DNA from: Halisarca cf. caerulea | Taxonomy: Eukaryota > Porifera > Demospongiae > Chondrillida > Halisarcidae | Length of the DNA: 64,000 bases | Assembly (NCBI GenBank): GCA_963170055.1 | Contig: CAUJGJ010000434.1 | Coordinates: forward strand, 3,236,617 to 3,300,616 | Direction: 5' to 3' | In this document: in pieces, positions 11,276 to 21,161 of the stretch | Layout: each line of letters begins with the position of its first letter | How positions within the stretch are numbered: the first letter of the stretch is position 1 | Notes under the pieces: model-generated | What the model saw: the letters and a program-made list of their open reading frames with translations, nothing else | The model's database searches: none | Told to the model about the DNA's origin: nothing | Program-made: the position numbers and the translations under genes

Positions 11276-12766
11276 TCAGTACAAGTCAAAGAAAACTTAC
11301 AGTCTCGCGCACGATCGTTTGCGCGATCGCGCAATAATTGCGCGACACTACTGCGAGCGAAAGAACTAGATCGCGTGTGATATTCGCGCAAAATCTCGAG
11401 CATGAACATCTTCATCTTTAGACCATAGTCGCAAGAATTACAAACGTTCTCTCTGAAAAAATCACTGCTCCGAATTGGCAGTCATCTTTCCCAACTGTTA
11501 TGACTTTTCGTTCAGTCAGTTTGTCATCCTGAGCCATAGCTTCGTATAAAAACGTGCACATGCAGGCATGACTGTCTTCGGTCTTCCCAAATGCTTTCTG
11601 TTCTTCACCATCCCTGTAGCTTGGTAGTACTAGGCACCGTTTGATGCACACGTCTGCTCGAAAGCACAGTTATAGTAAACACTTTAGAAGATTCTAAAGT
11701 ACTACTTAGCGCAGGTAAGTTATGGCAGATTCGTGGTTGCGAAGGACGTTTTGTGGTTTTAACAGGAATGCGATTAAATTGTCACACCTAATACTAATTA
11801 TCACATTTTTCCCGTGTGACATCTTTCCTAATATTCGTGATTTAAATCGTTGTACCATCAATAGAAAGGGTTCTGGCCAGCCAAGTTAGCAAATCGATCG
11901 TAGTAAACTGTAAACAGGCGCAGATTTGAAAGTGATCGAGCTTCCGAAGCTCTAGTTTGCCTCCCCGTACGAAGGTGTATAAATTAGCCTCTCTATACGT
12001 TAGAACACGTGGTGTCATAAGAAAGTTATGGCATAAAACGCGGGGATCTAAACCTCTACCTGTGTGCTTGAAACATTGACAGATTATCCTTTAAGGACTA
12101 AACTTGGAATTCTGATTAGGGGAAGATATTCGGCCTTTCCTTTCAGTTTATGTCACGCCGTTTGTTGCCACAGCCGTCCTGTTGGACCAGAAAACCTTCG
12201 CCATAAAAGCCGAGGAGTGGAGCAACATCTTCCCTTAATCAGGAAAGTAAGATTAGGATATGCCGTGTCTTCTGAACCTACGTTTGTGTTTAAACTCGGA
12301 GGTCTTCATCTCCGCGTTTTTGCGTATTTGTTCATTTTGATATGGTTTAAGAAGAACAGTCATGCAAAAGGTACAACGTGTTTTTGGCTCTTTAAGTTAC
12401 GCAGGATCAAAATACGAATGTTCAACTCACAATCTAGATGGTTTCTTGGAGTTTTAAACCTTTAACAAGAATAAACAAGGCGTTTGATTCGAGACATTCG
12501 TAAACGGCAGCCATTTTGTTTTATGGCAAAATGTGTTATAACATACCTGCGAGATACGAAAATCGAACGAATTCAAAGAAAGCTGCCGTATGGTATTTAT
12601 TTTACTTATATCAGGCCTCTGTAATTTGGAAATCTGTCTATTCGCGCGCAATCTGGAAGTAAGTCTTGTGCGATCGTGCAATATTTGCTCGATATCACGC
12701 ACTATCTCGTGAGTGGGTCGCGCAAGATCTCGCGAAATAGCGCAAGTACTTTTTGACCTGTACAGT
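11276..12766. mobile_element. TIR insertion in block Q (outer element of a nest)
   Basis: About 1.49 kb absent from the paralogous site at 17345-17350, where AGCAT joins directly to ATGTCAGC. The left end reads TCAGTACAAGTCAAAGAAAA; the right end, inverted, reads ACTGTACAGGTCAAAAAGTA. These are imperfect TIRs of about 23 bp. Just inside both ends the DNA is rich in CGCG/GATCGCGC dyads. A different TIR element (11710-12551) sits inside. Target duplication is short (possibly AT) and blurred by the AT repeat at the empty site. No transposase recognised; superfamily not assigned. Confidence 0.72.
11710..12551. mobile_element. CGCAGGT-ended TIR element, nested copy
   Basis: The left end is CGCAGGTAAGTTATGGCA and the inverted right end is CGCAGGTATGTTATAACA. 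The interior (about 12140-12551) matches, in reverse, 63540-63740 and 63768-64000 ('TTACTTTCCTG', 'AAACCATCTAGAT', 'AAAGAGCCAAAA'). It belongs to the same dispersed family as 22074-22840. The longest internal frame (133 codons, 12064-12465, plus strand) has no recognisable domain and is not preserved in the other copies, so the element appears non-autonomous. Confidence 0.7.
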
Positions 12767-12939
12767 ATGTCAGCAAAATGTGATAATCTGATTGGTCAAA
12801 AGCAATATCTTGTCAACCAAAGCTCTTAACACTTTCCAACTTCGGATTTAGATTCCATGCACCCGTCTGGAAACCCCATGAAGCTCATTTTCATAACCTC
12901 ACTGATATCGATCATGGACCCACAGGAATGAAATGAAAT
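12767..12939. repeat. Tail of block Q copy 1
   Basis: Continues the match to block Q copy 2 (17347-17480) beyond the insertion, with 'GATAATCTGATTGGTCAAAA' and 'CCCATGAAGCTCATTTTC'. The two copies diverge at about 12897 / 17481. Block R begins at about 12940. Confidence 0.75.
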
Positions 12940-13310
12940 GTTGGTCCCATTATAATTCCTACAATACATTTTGAACCTCCCATATGAAGGAAAACTTCTC
13001 TACAAAGAACAAATCAGCTGATTCATTTTATGTTGTGCCCAAAGTTTCCTTTCTTCATAGGTTCCCCTGACTGTGTACTACAGGTAGGAAACGTTTTAGC
13101 TAATGTTGTTTGCGGCATGGAAAGCTGGTGGGAATTTTCCACTCACTGTTGTCATTGACAACCGCCAAATAACTAGTATAATTAGAAGTGTGAAAAGAAT
13201 ACAAAGGCTTGCACTGAGCACACCACCAGGAAGTGTGAAAAAGCATGAATGCATGTGTGCACATGCAGTGCTTCCTTTGACAACACCCACACAACATACC
13301 CACAGTTTCC

Positions 13311-13317
13311 TATAAAA
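13311..13317 (+). promoter_or_regulatory. TATA box of fibrinogen-domain gene A
   Basis: TATAAAA lies 112 bp upstream of the start codon. The 5' leader between (GAAGAGAAGTGACTAC...CTGAGACAAG-ATG) is conserved in all four copies of this promoter/exon-1 segment in the window. Confidence 0.75.
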
Positions 13318-13428
13318 GAAGAGAAGTGACTACTTCCAACAGCACAACAGCTTGCAGTCATAAAGACAACAAGTGGAGAATATATCAACTCTTACTGGAG
13401 GTTCAGCTACATCAACTACTGAGACAAG

Positions 13429-14733
13429 ATGAGAATGGATAATTTAGTGCTAGCAGTCACCATTACTATTGGACTCATCCTAGCTGGAACACACACCACA
13501 ACTGCTCAATGTGAGTTTTGTGATACTGTATTTCCTCTAAAAATTCGTCATGCGACGAATTCACCCAATTTCGTCAGATTGGTGACTAAAAAAAAAGAAG
13601 TAAATGCGCTACATTACTAATGAGGTTCTACTGTATCTATGATGATATGGTACCGGTCCAGAAATAGACGCAAACGACTTGGAAACGTAAAATAAAACGC
13701 CAATAAAAATCTTCACATCGCGAAAATTGCATTTTACTTAGAAAAAATATTTAATTAACTTCACATAGTCCATACATATACTGACAAGAATATTCTAGTA
13801 GAATGTCATAATAATTATACTGTCGTGAATAGAATAGTGGTCAATCAACAGAAGGTGAATCAGTGGATGTGGCATTCAGACCAGATCAATGTCCTGATTG
13901 GTCACTGGATGCTGATGAATTGCCTCTTACTGCGATTTGTGAACTTTATGCTGGAAAAATTTCACACTCTACGGTAGACACCCACTTACATACACACAGT
14001 ACATATACAGTAGAATGAATATTATGCACATGTTCAATGCACACATAAAGGACATACGCTACCCTACATTTCCCCTCCAGGTACACCATCAGGTAACACT
14101 ATACCAAGGGACTGTCAGGAGGTCTATGACAGAGGATGTACTGAAGATGGGGTCTACACTATTGCACCTGACTGTCCTGGTATGACGCCGTTCCAAGTAT
14201 CTTGTGACATGAAAAATGGAAAATGGATTGTATTCCAGAGAAGACAACATGCCCAATTGAACTTCAATCAAAACTGGATCAAATATGAAGAAGGCTTTGG
14301 AGATCCACGGTATGAATGCTGGCTGGGATTAAAGAGACTCAACTGCTTAACCTTCAGTGTTCATACTGCTGAGCTCAGAATTGACTTGACTGACTACAAG
14401 GGAATCAACAAATATGCTATCTATAGCTCCTTTGCTGTTCATAATGCTGACAACAAGTACAGACTAGATCTTGGAGTATACAATGGAACAGCAGGTGATG
14501 GGATGAGGACATGTGAGTCAAATGCCAACAATGATGGTATGCCATTCACCACACATGACAGAGACAATGACGGCTTTTTTAGAAACTGTGCTCAGCAATG
14601 GGGAGCTGGATGGTGGTACAACAGGTGCTACTGTTCAAACCTGAACAAACCATACTCCCCCTACATCAGTCAATGGGCTAAACTCTCTGAAAATCTAAAG
14701 TTTACAGAAATGAAGCTTCGCTCCAAAATTTAA
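13429..14733 (+). CDS. Secreted fibrinogen C-terminal domain (ficolin-like) protein, copy A
   Basis: Two exons, 13429-13510 and 14081-14733, joined in phase 1 (donor CAAT|GTGAGT, acceptor TTTCCCCTCCAG|GT), give 244 residues. Residues 1-27 (MRMDNLVLAVTITIGLILAG, then THTTTAQ) are a signal peptide on its own exon. From about residue 38 the rest is one fibrinogen-related domain: C39...C47 in the N-terminal subdomain, WIVFQRRQ, FNQNW..YEEGFG, YECWLGL, the DRDND calcium-site motif at 187-191 and the CAQQWGAGWWYNRCYCSNLN block at 197-216. Such domains bind sugars or acetyl groups outside the cell (ficolins, tachylectins, tenascins), so an innate-recognition or adhesion lectin is inferred. There is no collagen or coiled-coil stalk. 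A possible 87-nt cassette exon lies in the intron. An element remnant begins 16 bp after the donor. Confidence 0.9.
13526..13612. mobile_element. Left-end remnant of the intron-1 TIR element
   Basis: CTGTATTTCCTCTAAAAATT and the following ~70 bases match the left end of the complete 523-bp element in copy B (21259-21781). In copy A the match stops after 'GAAGTAAATGCGCTAC', so the rest has been lost. Confidence 0.6.
13852..13938 (+). other. Candidate cassette exon in gene A intron (interrupted)
   Basis: An 87-nt (29-codon) segment between CAACAG and ATTT|GTGAAC reads, in the phase of exon 1, as GESVDVAFRPDQCPDWSLDA and onward to ...LPLTAI, with its last base completing a Cys codon with exon 2. 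The same length and phase occur in gene B (23215-23301). In A the junction codon with exon 1 would be TAA, a stop; in B it is TAT. The upstream acceptor lacks a good pyrimidine tract. The exon is therefore possible, not established. Confidence 0.3.
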
Positions 14734-14914
14734 TGTTAGTACATGATATGAGCAAGCTTAAGTAACAAATGAATAGTAGGCTAATAATATCTGAGGTTAC
14801 TTATATGCAAATTTCATTATTTTCTGTTATCAATAATTGAATAATAATAATTACTATCTTAATTAAAAATGTATACTTTACACATGTCGACTGTTTTAAT
14901 TAGGTGAGTTCGGT

Positions 14915-15575
14915 ACACTTGCATGTACTGTATGCATGTACATACCTAAACCTACCTTGCATGTACTGTATGTACACATACATACAGTACCTACACCTAC
15001 CTTGCATATACTGTATGCACACATACATACAGTACCTACACCTACCTTGCATGTATTGTATGCACACATACATACAGTACCTACACCTACCTTGCATGTA
15101 CTGTATGCACACATACATACAGTACCTACACCTACCTTGCATGTACTGTATGCACGTACATACCTACACCTACCTTGCATGTACTGTATGCACACATACA
15201 TACAGTACCTACACCTACCTTCATGTACTGTATGCACACATACGTACCTACACCTACCTTGCATGTACTGTATGCACACATACGTACCTACACCTACCTT
15301 GCATGTACTGTATGCACGTACATACCTACACTTACCTTGCATGTACTGTATGCACACATACGTACCTACACCTACCTTGCATGTATTGTATGCACGTACA
15401 TACCTACACCTACCTTCATGTACTGTATGCATGTACATACCTACACCTACCTTCATGTACTGCATGTACATCCCTACACCTACCTTCATGTACTGCATGT
15501 ACATCCCTACACCTACCTTCATGTACTGCATGTACATCCCTACACCTACCTTCATGTACTGCATGTACATCCCTA
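14915..15575. repeat. Minisatellite of CATGTACTGTATG / ACACCTACCTT units
   Basis: About 16 tandem units of roughly 32-53 bp containing CTTGCATGTACTGTATGCA, CACATACATACAGTACCTAC and ACACCTACCTT. Units shorten to about 35 bp toward the right. 'GTACTGTATG...CATACAGTAC' makes each long unit partly palindromic. A 3-unit version sits at the matching place after gene B (about 24280-24410). Long frames on both strands are a by-product of the repeat. Confidence 0.9.
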
Positions 15576-15897
15576 TATAATCCAATTATCAAATTTAGTC
15601 CTGCGACTAGAAGGTATGCAAATTTGTGCAAGCTCACTTGCAGGAGAAATTTCTTTCAAATGTAGTCTTCTCTGAGAATATTGCCAGGTAAGCCAAAGTC
15701 ACAAGCTTGTGCTCTCTCAAAAGTCATTTGATCCCATAATGCATACATCCAAACACACTTTGCATAATAGCCGTTTATACATTTTATTATAATTTATGCA
15801 TTATTTAGTATCAATAATAATAATAATAATATATTATACTAAGTTCAAGCCCTACAAGTACATATACATGTATGTGGCTATATCTGTTTGAGGGGAC

Positions 15898-15904
15898 TAT
15901 AAAA
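15898..15904 (+). promoter_or_regulatory. TATA box of solitary exon-1 copy C
   Basis: TATAAAA, followed by the same GAAGAGAAGTGACTACCTCC leader as gene A, 116 bp before the ATG of the lone exon-1 copy at 16020. Confidence 0.55.
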
Positions 15905-16019
15905 GAAGAGAAGTGACTACCTCCAACAGCACATCAGCTTGCAGTCATAAAGACAACAAGTGGAGAATATATCAACTCTTACCGGAGGTTACTACAGTTA
16001 CATCAACTACTGAGACAAG

Positions 16020-16118
16020 ATGAGAATGGATAATTTAGTGCTAGCAGTCACCATTACTATTGGACTCATCCTAGCTGGAACACATAATATGACAACTGCT
16101 CAATGTGATCGAGTCTAG
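16020..16118 (+). pseudogene. Solitary signal-peptide exon of the fibrinogen-domain gene, copy C
   Basis: Repeats exon 1 of gene A almost exactly (MRMDNLVLAVTITIGLILAG) but ends THNMTTAQCDRV-stop, because the donor GTGAGT has become GTGATC and the frame runs into TAG. It has an intact TATA box and leader. No fibrinogen exon follows before the TG repeat and a transposon fragment. It could be a dead tandem copy, a 32-residue secreted peptide, or an alternative first exon; the first is most likely. Confidence 0.65.
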
Positions 16119-16185
16119 ATCTATTCAAAGGATGATCTGTGCATGTTAAATATGTAGAAATATTTATGTATGTGGGAACATGCAT

Positions 16186-16300
<115 letters not shown>

Positions 16301-16302
16301 CG

Positions 16303-16484
16303 CCAACATTCACGTGTGTGCCTTTTATATTCGCGGTCCACGTTTAAAGTGTTCAAATAGCTTACTTTTATCTTTGTTTCTTCAAATTATCAACTCCGAA
16401 TGAAGAAAACAGGGGTGTATTTGTGACCAACTTTGCGGCGGCCATTTTGAAATTTCGCTTTATGTGCACATAACTCACCTGCGT
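16303..16484. mobile_element. Right-end fragment of a CGCAGGT TIR element
   Basis: Ends in GCACATAACTCACCTGCG preceded by 'GCGGCCATTTTG', matching the right end of the complete element at 22074-22840. The left part is missing; the fragment abuts the TG repeat. Confidence 0.6.
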
Positions 16485-16672
16485 TGCAGGACTAACTCAT
16501 AATAATATGTGTTTACCTCGTGTTGAGGATGCCACTTTATGCTACTTACATACAGATCCTATAATAATTGGGAGATGTGCTAAAAATAGTAACACTACAG
16601 CTGAGGACAAACATTGGTGAAATCAAACCTTTATGGCATGCAAGTGAAAAAAAAACAATGGTAAATGTCTAT
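16485..16672. repeat. Block P, partial copy 2
   Basis: 'GCAGGACTAACTCATAATAA' through 'GTCTATGTGCTG' match 5535-5735 and 25344-25530. It is joined directly to block Q copy 2. Confidence 0.75.
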
Positions 16673-17480
16673 GTGCTGGACATAGTGATGATTGACCTTG
16701 GGCTTCCTCCTTGGTCAATCAGCCCCATATAACCACTGCACCGCACCCATAGAAAGGAACTTAGCTCATTCACAACATTTTATTTGTCCCTGTGTGGGCA
16801 ATGATATCGCTAAGGTTATGAAAATAAGCTTCCTGAGGAATGGAATACAAATCTGAAGTCAGAAATCAGCTAGATTAGTGCATTTTAATGACTATGCTAA
16901 ATCCTAAAATGCGATATCATAATATTTTAACTGCACATGTTATATACCAATGCATACATATAGGACTTATCATGCATTACAATAGATTCTGAATGTCAAA
17001 AACAGTAGTATTCAAACAATATAAATAGGTATGCCTCATCATATAGCAATAAATTGATACAGAATATTATTGAAGCAATACCTCCATGTACTGAGAAGAA
17101 CATCAAAGTCAGGAAGCAATGACATTCATAGCTGACATGATGTTACATAATAGCATTCATATGATGTCCTTAATAACATTCATATGATTTCTAGAATCAT
17201 CATGAATTCCCTATACTGCATCGATAACCCTTGCAAAAAGGAAAAAGAAAATGAGGAAGATGGCTTCCCGATAAAGAATGCGGAAATTATGTGGAAGTGT
17301 GTGGCTAAAATACAATTATTATATCGCAATTCAGAGTTCGATCAGCATATGTCAGCAAAATGTGATAATCTGATTGGTCAAAAGCAATATCTCGTCAACC
17401 AAAGCTCTTAACACTTTCCAACTTCAGGTTTAGATTCCATGCACCCGTCTGGAAACCCCATGAAGCTCATTTTCATAACC
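16673..17480. repeat. Block Q, copy 2 (empty-site copy)
   Basis: Uninterrupted counterpart of 9873-12897. It lacks both the 714-bp Mutator-like element (empty site about 16855) and the 1.49-kb nested insertion (empty site about 17347), so it shows the pre-insertion structure. Confidence 0.85.
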
Positions 17481-18088
17481 TAAAATGGTTGCTGAATTAA
17501 CATTCATAGGCGGCGGAAAGGTACGGCCAGCAGAGCTACAGCCAAACCAATCACCAGCAAATAGGGGCTGAGCTGTACCAAACCTACCTTATTTGTAGCA
17601 GGAAACTGTTACTGTCTACTAAACGCAAGTGCATGGTTTCTCCTTTTAGTGACAATCCACTCTCCAACGAATAGTACCTAATTCTAAACGTTCATGACAA
17701 AACAGCACTTTAATTAGGTAGATTAGCATCATTGGAAATTTTATCTATAGCCAAATTGCTACTTGAACTAGACGCCATTTTGAAATGATTGGTCATGACA
17801 ACAGATTTTACGAGACAACATGGCTGAAGACGTTGATATCCATTTCTGTAATGATCATTGACAAGTTGTAAAATAATTGCATATTTCTGTGGAATATTCA
17901 CAGGTTTGACACCACAGATCCAACCCAAGCCATACCAAACGAAAATTTCTTCCCCTGCCACTGATACTATATACTACACATGTAGGCACATTGTACTCAC
18001 TATTTGAAAGACCAGTAAAAAAATAAACATTGATTTACTGTCAACAATTTCTCGGCTGGAAACATCTTGAATTAAAACTGTTACATTC
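17481..18088. other. Unassigned; one unrecognised 83-codon frame
   Basis: A minus-strand frame at 17710-17961 begins MAGEEIFVWYGLGWICGVKP and ends in a Ser-rich stretch. I recognise no family, promoter or splice partner, and it may be chance. Nothing else is seen in the stretch. Confidence 0.3.
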
Positions 18089-18857
18089 ACAGGGCATTTA
18101 TTTCAGCCCACAGCTGCTTGGGATTTGGGGCGTGCACGCACCAAATTTATAAACAACGTCACCCCTAACAGTAAACAACGTCACCACAAATTGTAAACTA
18201 CGTCATACAAATGAGAACGTCACTGAAAGTGCCCCATTATAAGTAGATATCAATGTTAGTGATGTCACAGCCCCGCATCACGATACGTCATCAAAATGGC
18301 CATTTTTTAATAGGCAAAGAGAAATCAGCTTTTCCGGAGGAGAAAATGCCCTACAACTTTCCTGTTTGTCTAACTTTTCCATTTAATGTAGTCTTGGCTA
18401 TAGGATTCTGCTTGTAGAATAATGCTATAATAAGGTAAGCGAAAGTAATTACCTTATTTGTTTCCATTTTTGCCGATTTCGGGGCACCAAAAAGTGCTTT
18501 TTTCCAAATAAAAGGTTTTAACAAGATTATAATAGTAAACATCAAGCAAATTCATATAGTTCAGATATTTTGCCAGCGACTGAAGTAAATTTCGTGAAGC
18601 TACAGGGTCATCTTCTCCTCCGGAAATGGCAATTTCTGTCTTTTACCGAAAGTTTATGGCTCCTTTGTTGTTGCCTCAAACTTCTCTGTTTCGTACTTTT
18701 TCTTCTTCGGGTGTTCCTACAAATAACATTTGTTTAATTTTATAAAGTGTAATGTATAAGTTTATCCGTATTGGAAGCATAATAGGCTAAGAAAATTGGT
18801 CAAGTTTCGCGACGGCCATTTTACTGTTATATCCGAGGGCTGAAATAAATACCCTGT
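18089..18857. mobile_element. TIR element with ACAGGG ends (hAT-like?)
   Basis: Inverted ends of 21 bp, ACAGGGCATTTATTTCAGCC and onward on the left (18089-18109) and 18837-18857 on the right, differ at one base and enclose 769 bp. CAGGG termini recall hAT elements, but I cannot define a clean 8-bp target duplication (TGTTACAT vs TGTTAAAT nearby is only approximate). No transposase is visible. 'AAAATGGCCATTTT' and 'GACGGCCATTTTAC' lie inside. Confidence 0.6.
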
Positions 18858-18859
18858 GT

Positions 18860-19079
18860 TAAATGTCTCTTCCGGTTGTGTTCATAGTACACACACAACA
18901 GCTATAGTTAATGATAATATTCCTAAAACTCAGGTGAAAAATGTTGCAGCTTACGTTCATTATATAATAACGACCAAATACCAGTTAACTGGCTAAATAG
19001 AAGCAGCCCTTAAAGGCCTGCGAGCGGTGAACATTGCACAATTGCGGTGCCTAATTAGAGCTAATACATCAGTCAGTTG
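18860..19079. other. Spacer, nothing recognised
   Basis: Short unique stretch between the ACAGGG element and the third block Q fragment. Confidence 0.4.
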
Positions 19080-19490
19080 TCATGCATATAGCTAGTACCT
19101 CTTGTTATTGCTCTTGAAGTACATTGCATTCAATTAAGGCATGCATGAGCTAATGATAGGGGAGCCTACGCAGTTCAGCTGATCAACTCGAGATGAAGCA
19201 GTACAGTGCACACTAACAGTAAAATATAATAGTGAATGGCTGCCATGCAGGATACAAATTAGTTACAATGTCATCCTGACTGTCTAGGTATAAATGCTGC
19301 AGTGACGATTGACCCCGGGCTTCGTCCTTACATGGTCAATCAGCACCGCGGCCGTATATCTGCTGCACCACAGTTAGAAAGGCCTAGGATATTAGTTCAT
19401 TCATTCAACATTGTATGTTGTCCCTGTGTGGTCAATGATATCGCTAAGGTTAAGAAAATATAAAGTTCCTGGGATTTCTGGATGGGTGGA
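19080..19490. repeat. Block Q, partial diverged copy 3
   Basis: 'CACACTAACAGTAAA', 'GCTGCCATGCAGGATACAAA' and 'GTCCCTGTGTGGTCAATGAT' align with 9735-10050. The copy is more diverged than copy 2 and stops before a TC repeat. Confidence 0.7.
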
Positions 19491-19515
19491 ATACAAAACA
19501 TGGGTGGGTGGCGGT

Positions 19516-19518
<3 letters not shown>

Positions 19519-19588
<70 letters not shown>

Positions 19589-19589
19589 C
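19519..19589. repeat. (TC)n then (TA)n microsatellite
   Basis: About 58 bp of TC followed directly by about 11 bp of TA. Confidence 0.95.
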
Positions 19590-19869
19590 ATAATATGTTA
19601 TAGTTATATATCATGTGAGTGAACCGGGATATATAACTAACTTCTATCCCATCCAAATTGATTTTCAATTGTTATAAACTTGATTGGCAATAATTGATTT
19701 CATTAACACCAAATGGACTCTAGCAGCACCTGGTTGCCAAGATAACGTAACATAAGTGATACGCTATACTTTAAACTTTCACTAAATACATGCAGTGAAA
19801 CCAGCTGCAGTTCAGTACATATCTCGAATTCGAAGGAGATGCATAATCTGTACTTATTATCAGAGGTTA

Positions 19870-20445
19870 TAATCAGGGTTGGTTTATGTACATGAGGTAT
19901 ACAAAGGGACAGAATGAGGAGTACTTACTATCCAGGAGTATGTACTAAACCAGGTACTTACTATCAGGGTTGGTTTATGTACATGAGGTATACACAGGGA
20001 CAGAATGATGAGTACTTACTATTCAGGAGTATGTACTAAACCAGGTACTTACTATCAGGGTTGGTTTATGTACATGAGGTATACACAGGGACAGAATGAT
20101 GAGTACTTACTATTCAGGAGTATGTACTAAACCAGGTACTTACTATCAGGGTTGGTTTATGTACATGAGGTATACACAGGGACAGAGTGAGGAGTACTTA
20201 CTACCTAGGAGTATGTACTAAACCAGGTACTTACTATCAGGGTTGGTTTATGTACTTTAGGTATACACAGGGACAGAATGAGGAGTATCTACTATCCAGG
20301 AGTATGTACTAAACCAGGTACTTACTATCAGGGCTAGTTTATGTATATGAGGTATACACAGCTATAGGGACAGAATGAGGAGTAGTATATTATACTTATT
20401 TTAGGAGTATAATATGTACTAAACCAGGTACTTAGCAGGTTCCAC
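19870..20445. repeat. 91-bp tandem repeat, about six units
   Basis: 'GGTTGGTTTATGTACATGAG' recurs at exact 91-bp steps (GGG at 19876, 19967, 20058, 20149, 20240, 20331). Each unit also has GGGACAGAATGA, GAGTACTTACTAT and GTACTAAACCAGGTAC. The last unit is degenerate. Non-coding. Confidence 0.92.
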
Positions 20446-20463
20446 TAATATTTATTACTTGTA

Positions 20464-20600
20464 GTATACCTCTTATTCAGCTTTAGCATTGATACAGACA
20501 CGCCAGAACTCATGCATTAATCACAAGGGCACAGCCCGAGTTAATTATTGTGTTCTCAGTGACACTGTCTGTATCAACGCTAACACTGAACAAGAGATAC
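20464..20600. mobile_element. 137-bp foldback element
   Basis: Arms of about 36 bp are inverted copies: left GTATACCTCTTATTCAGCTT, right (inverted) GTATCTCTTGTTCAGTGTTA, both running into TTGATACAGACA. The loop is about 65 bp. It resembles a small MITE. It abuts a pogo-like MITE fragment (ACAGTGGAATTTCCGATAGT onward, 20600-20670). Confidence 0.6.
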
Positions 20601-21045
20601 AGTGGAATTTCCGATAGTGGACTCTCCCAAACAATTAAGGACACAGTATAATAAACCTCTCTACAAAGGACAAGATTTATGGTCCCATTATAATTCCTAC
20701 AATACATTTTGAACCTCCCATGAAGGAAAACTTCTCTACAAAGAACAAATCAGCTGATTCAATTTGTGCTGTGCCCAAAGTTTCCTTTCTTCAGAGGTTC
20801 CACTGACTGTGTACTAAAGTAGGAAACTTCTTAGCTAATGTTGTTTGCGGCATGGAAAGCTGGTGGGAATTTTCCACTTACTGTTGTCATTGACAACCGC
20901 CAAAAAACTAGTATAATTAGAAGTGTGAAAAGATTACAAAGGCTTGCACTGAGCACACCACTAGGAAGTGTGAAAAAGCATGAATGCATGTGTGCACATG
21001 CAGTGCTTCCTTTGACAACACCCACACAACATACCCACAGATTCC

Positions 21046-21053
21046 TATAAAAG
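21046..21053 (+). promoter_or_regulatory. TATA box of fibrinogen-domain gene B
   Basis: TATAAAAG, 116 bp upstream of the start codon and in the same position as in gene A. Confidence 0.75.
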
Positions 21054-21161
21054 AGGAGAAGTGACTACCTCCAACAGCACAACAGCTTGCAGTCATAAAG
21101 ACAACAAGTGGACAATATCAACTCTTACTGGAGGTTCAGTTACATCAACTACTGAGACAAG

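Noticed and set aside
12064..12465. 133-codon plus-strand frame inside the nested TIR element as a transposase
   Set aside because: No recognisable domain, and the frame is not preserved in the related copies near 63.5-64 kb.
14896..15675. Long frames on both strands across 14.9-15.7 kb
   Set aside because: They come from the CATGTACTGTATG minisatellite, and the paralogous array after gene B is only three to four units long.
17710..17961. 83-codon minus-strand frame beginning MAGEEIFVWYGLG
   Set aside because: No family, no promoter or splice partner; kept only as a note in the spacer description.
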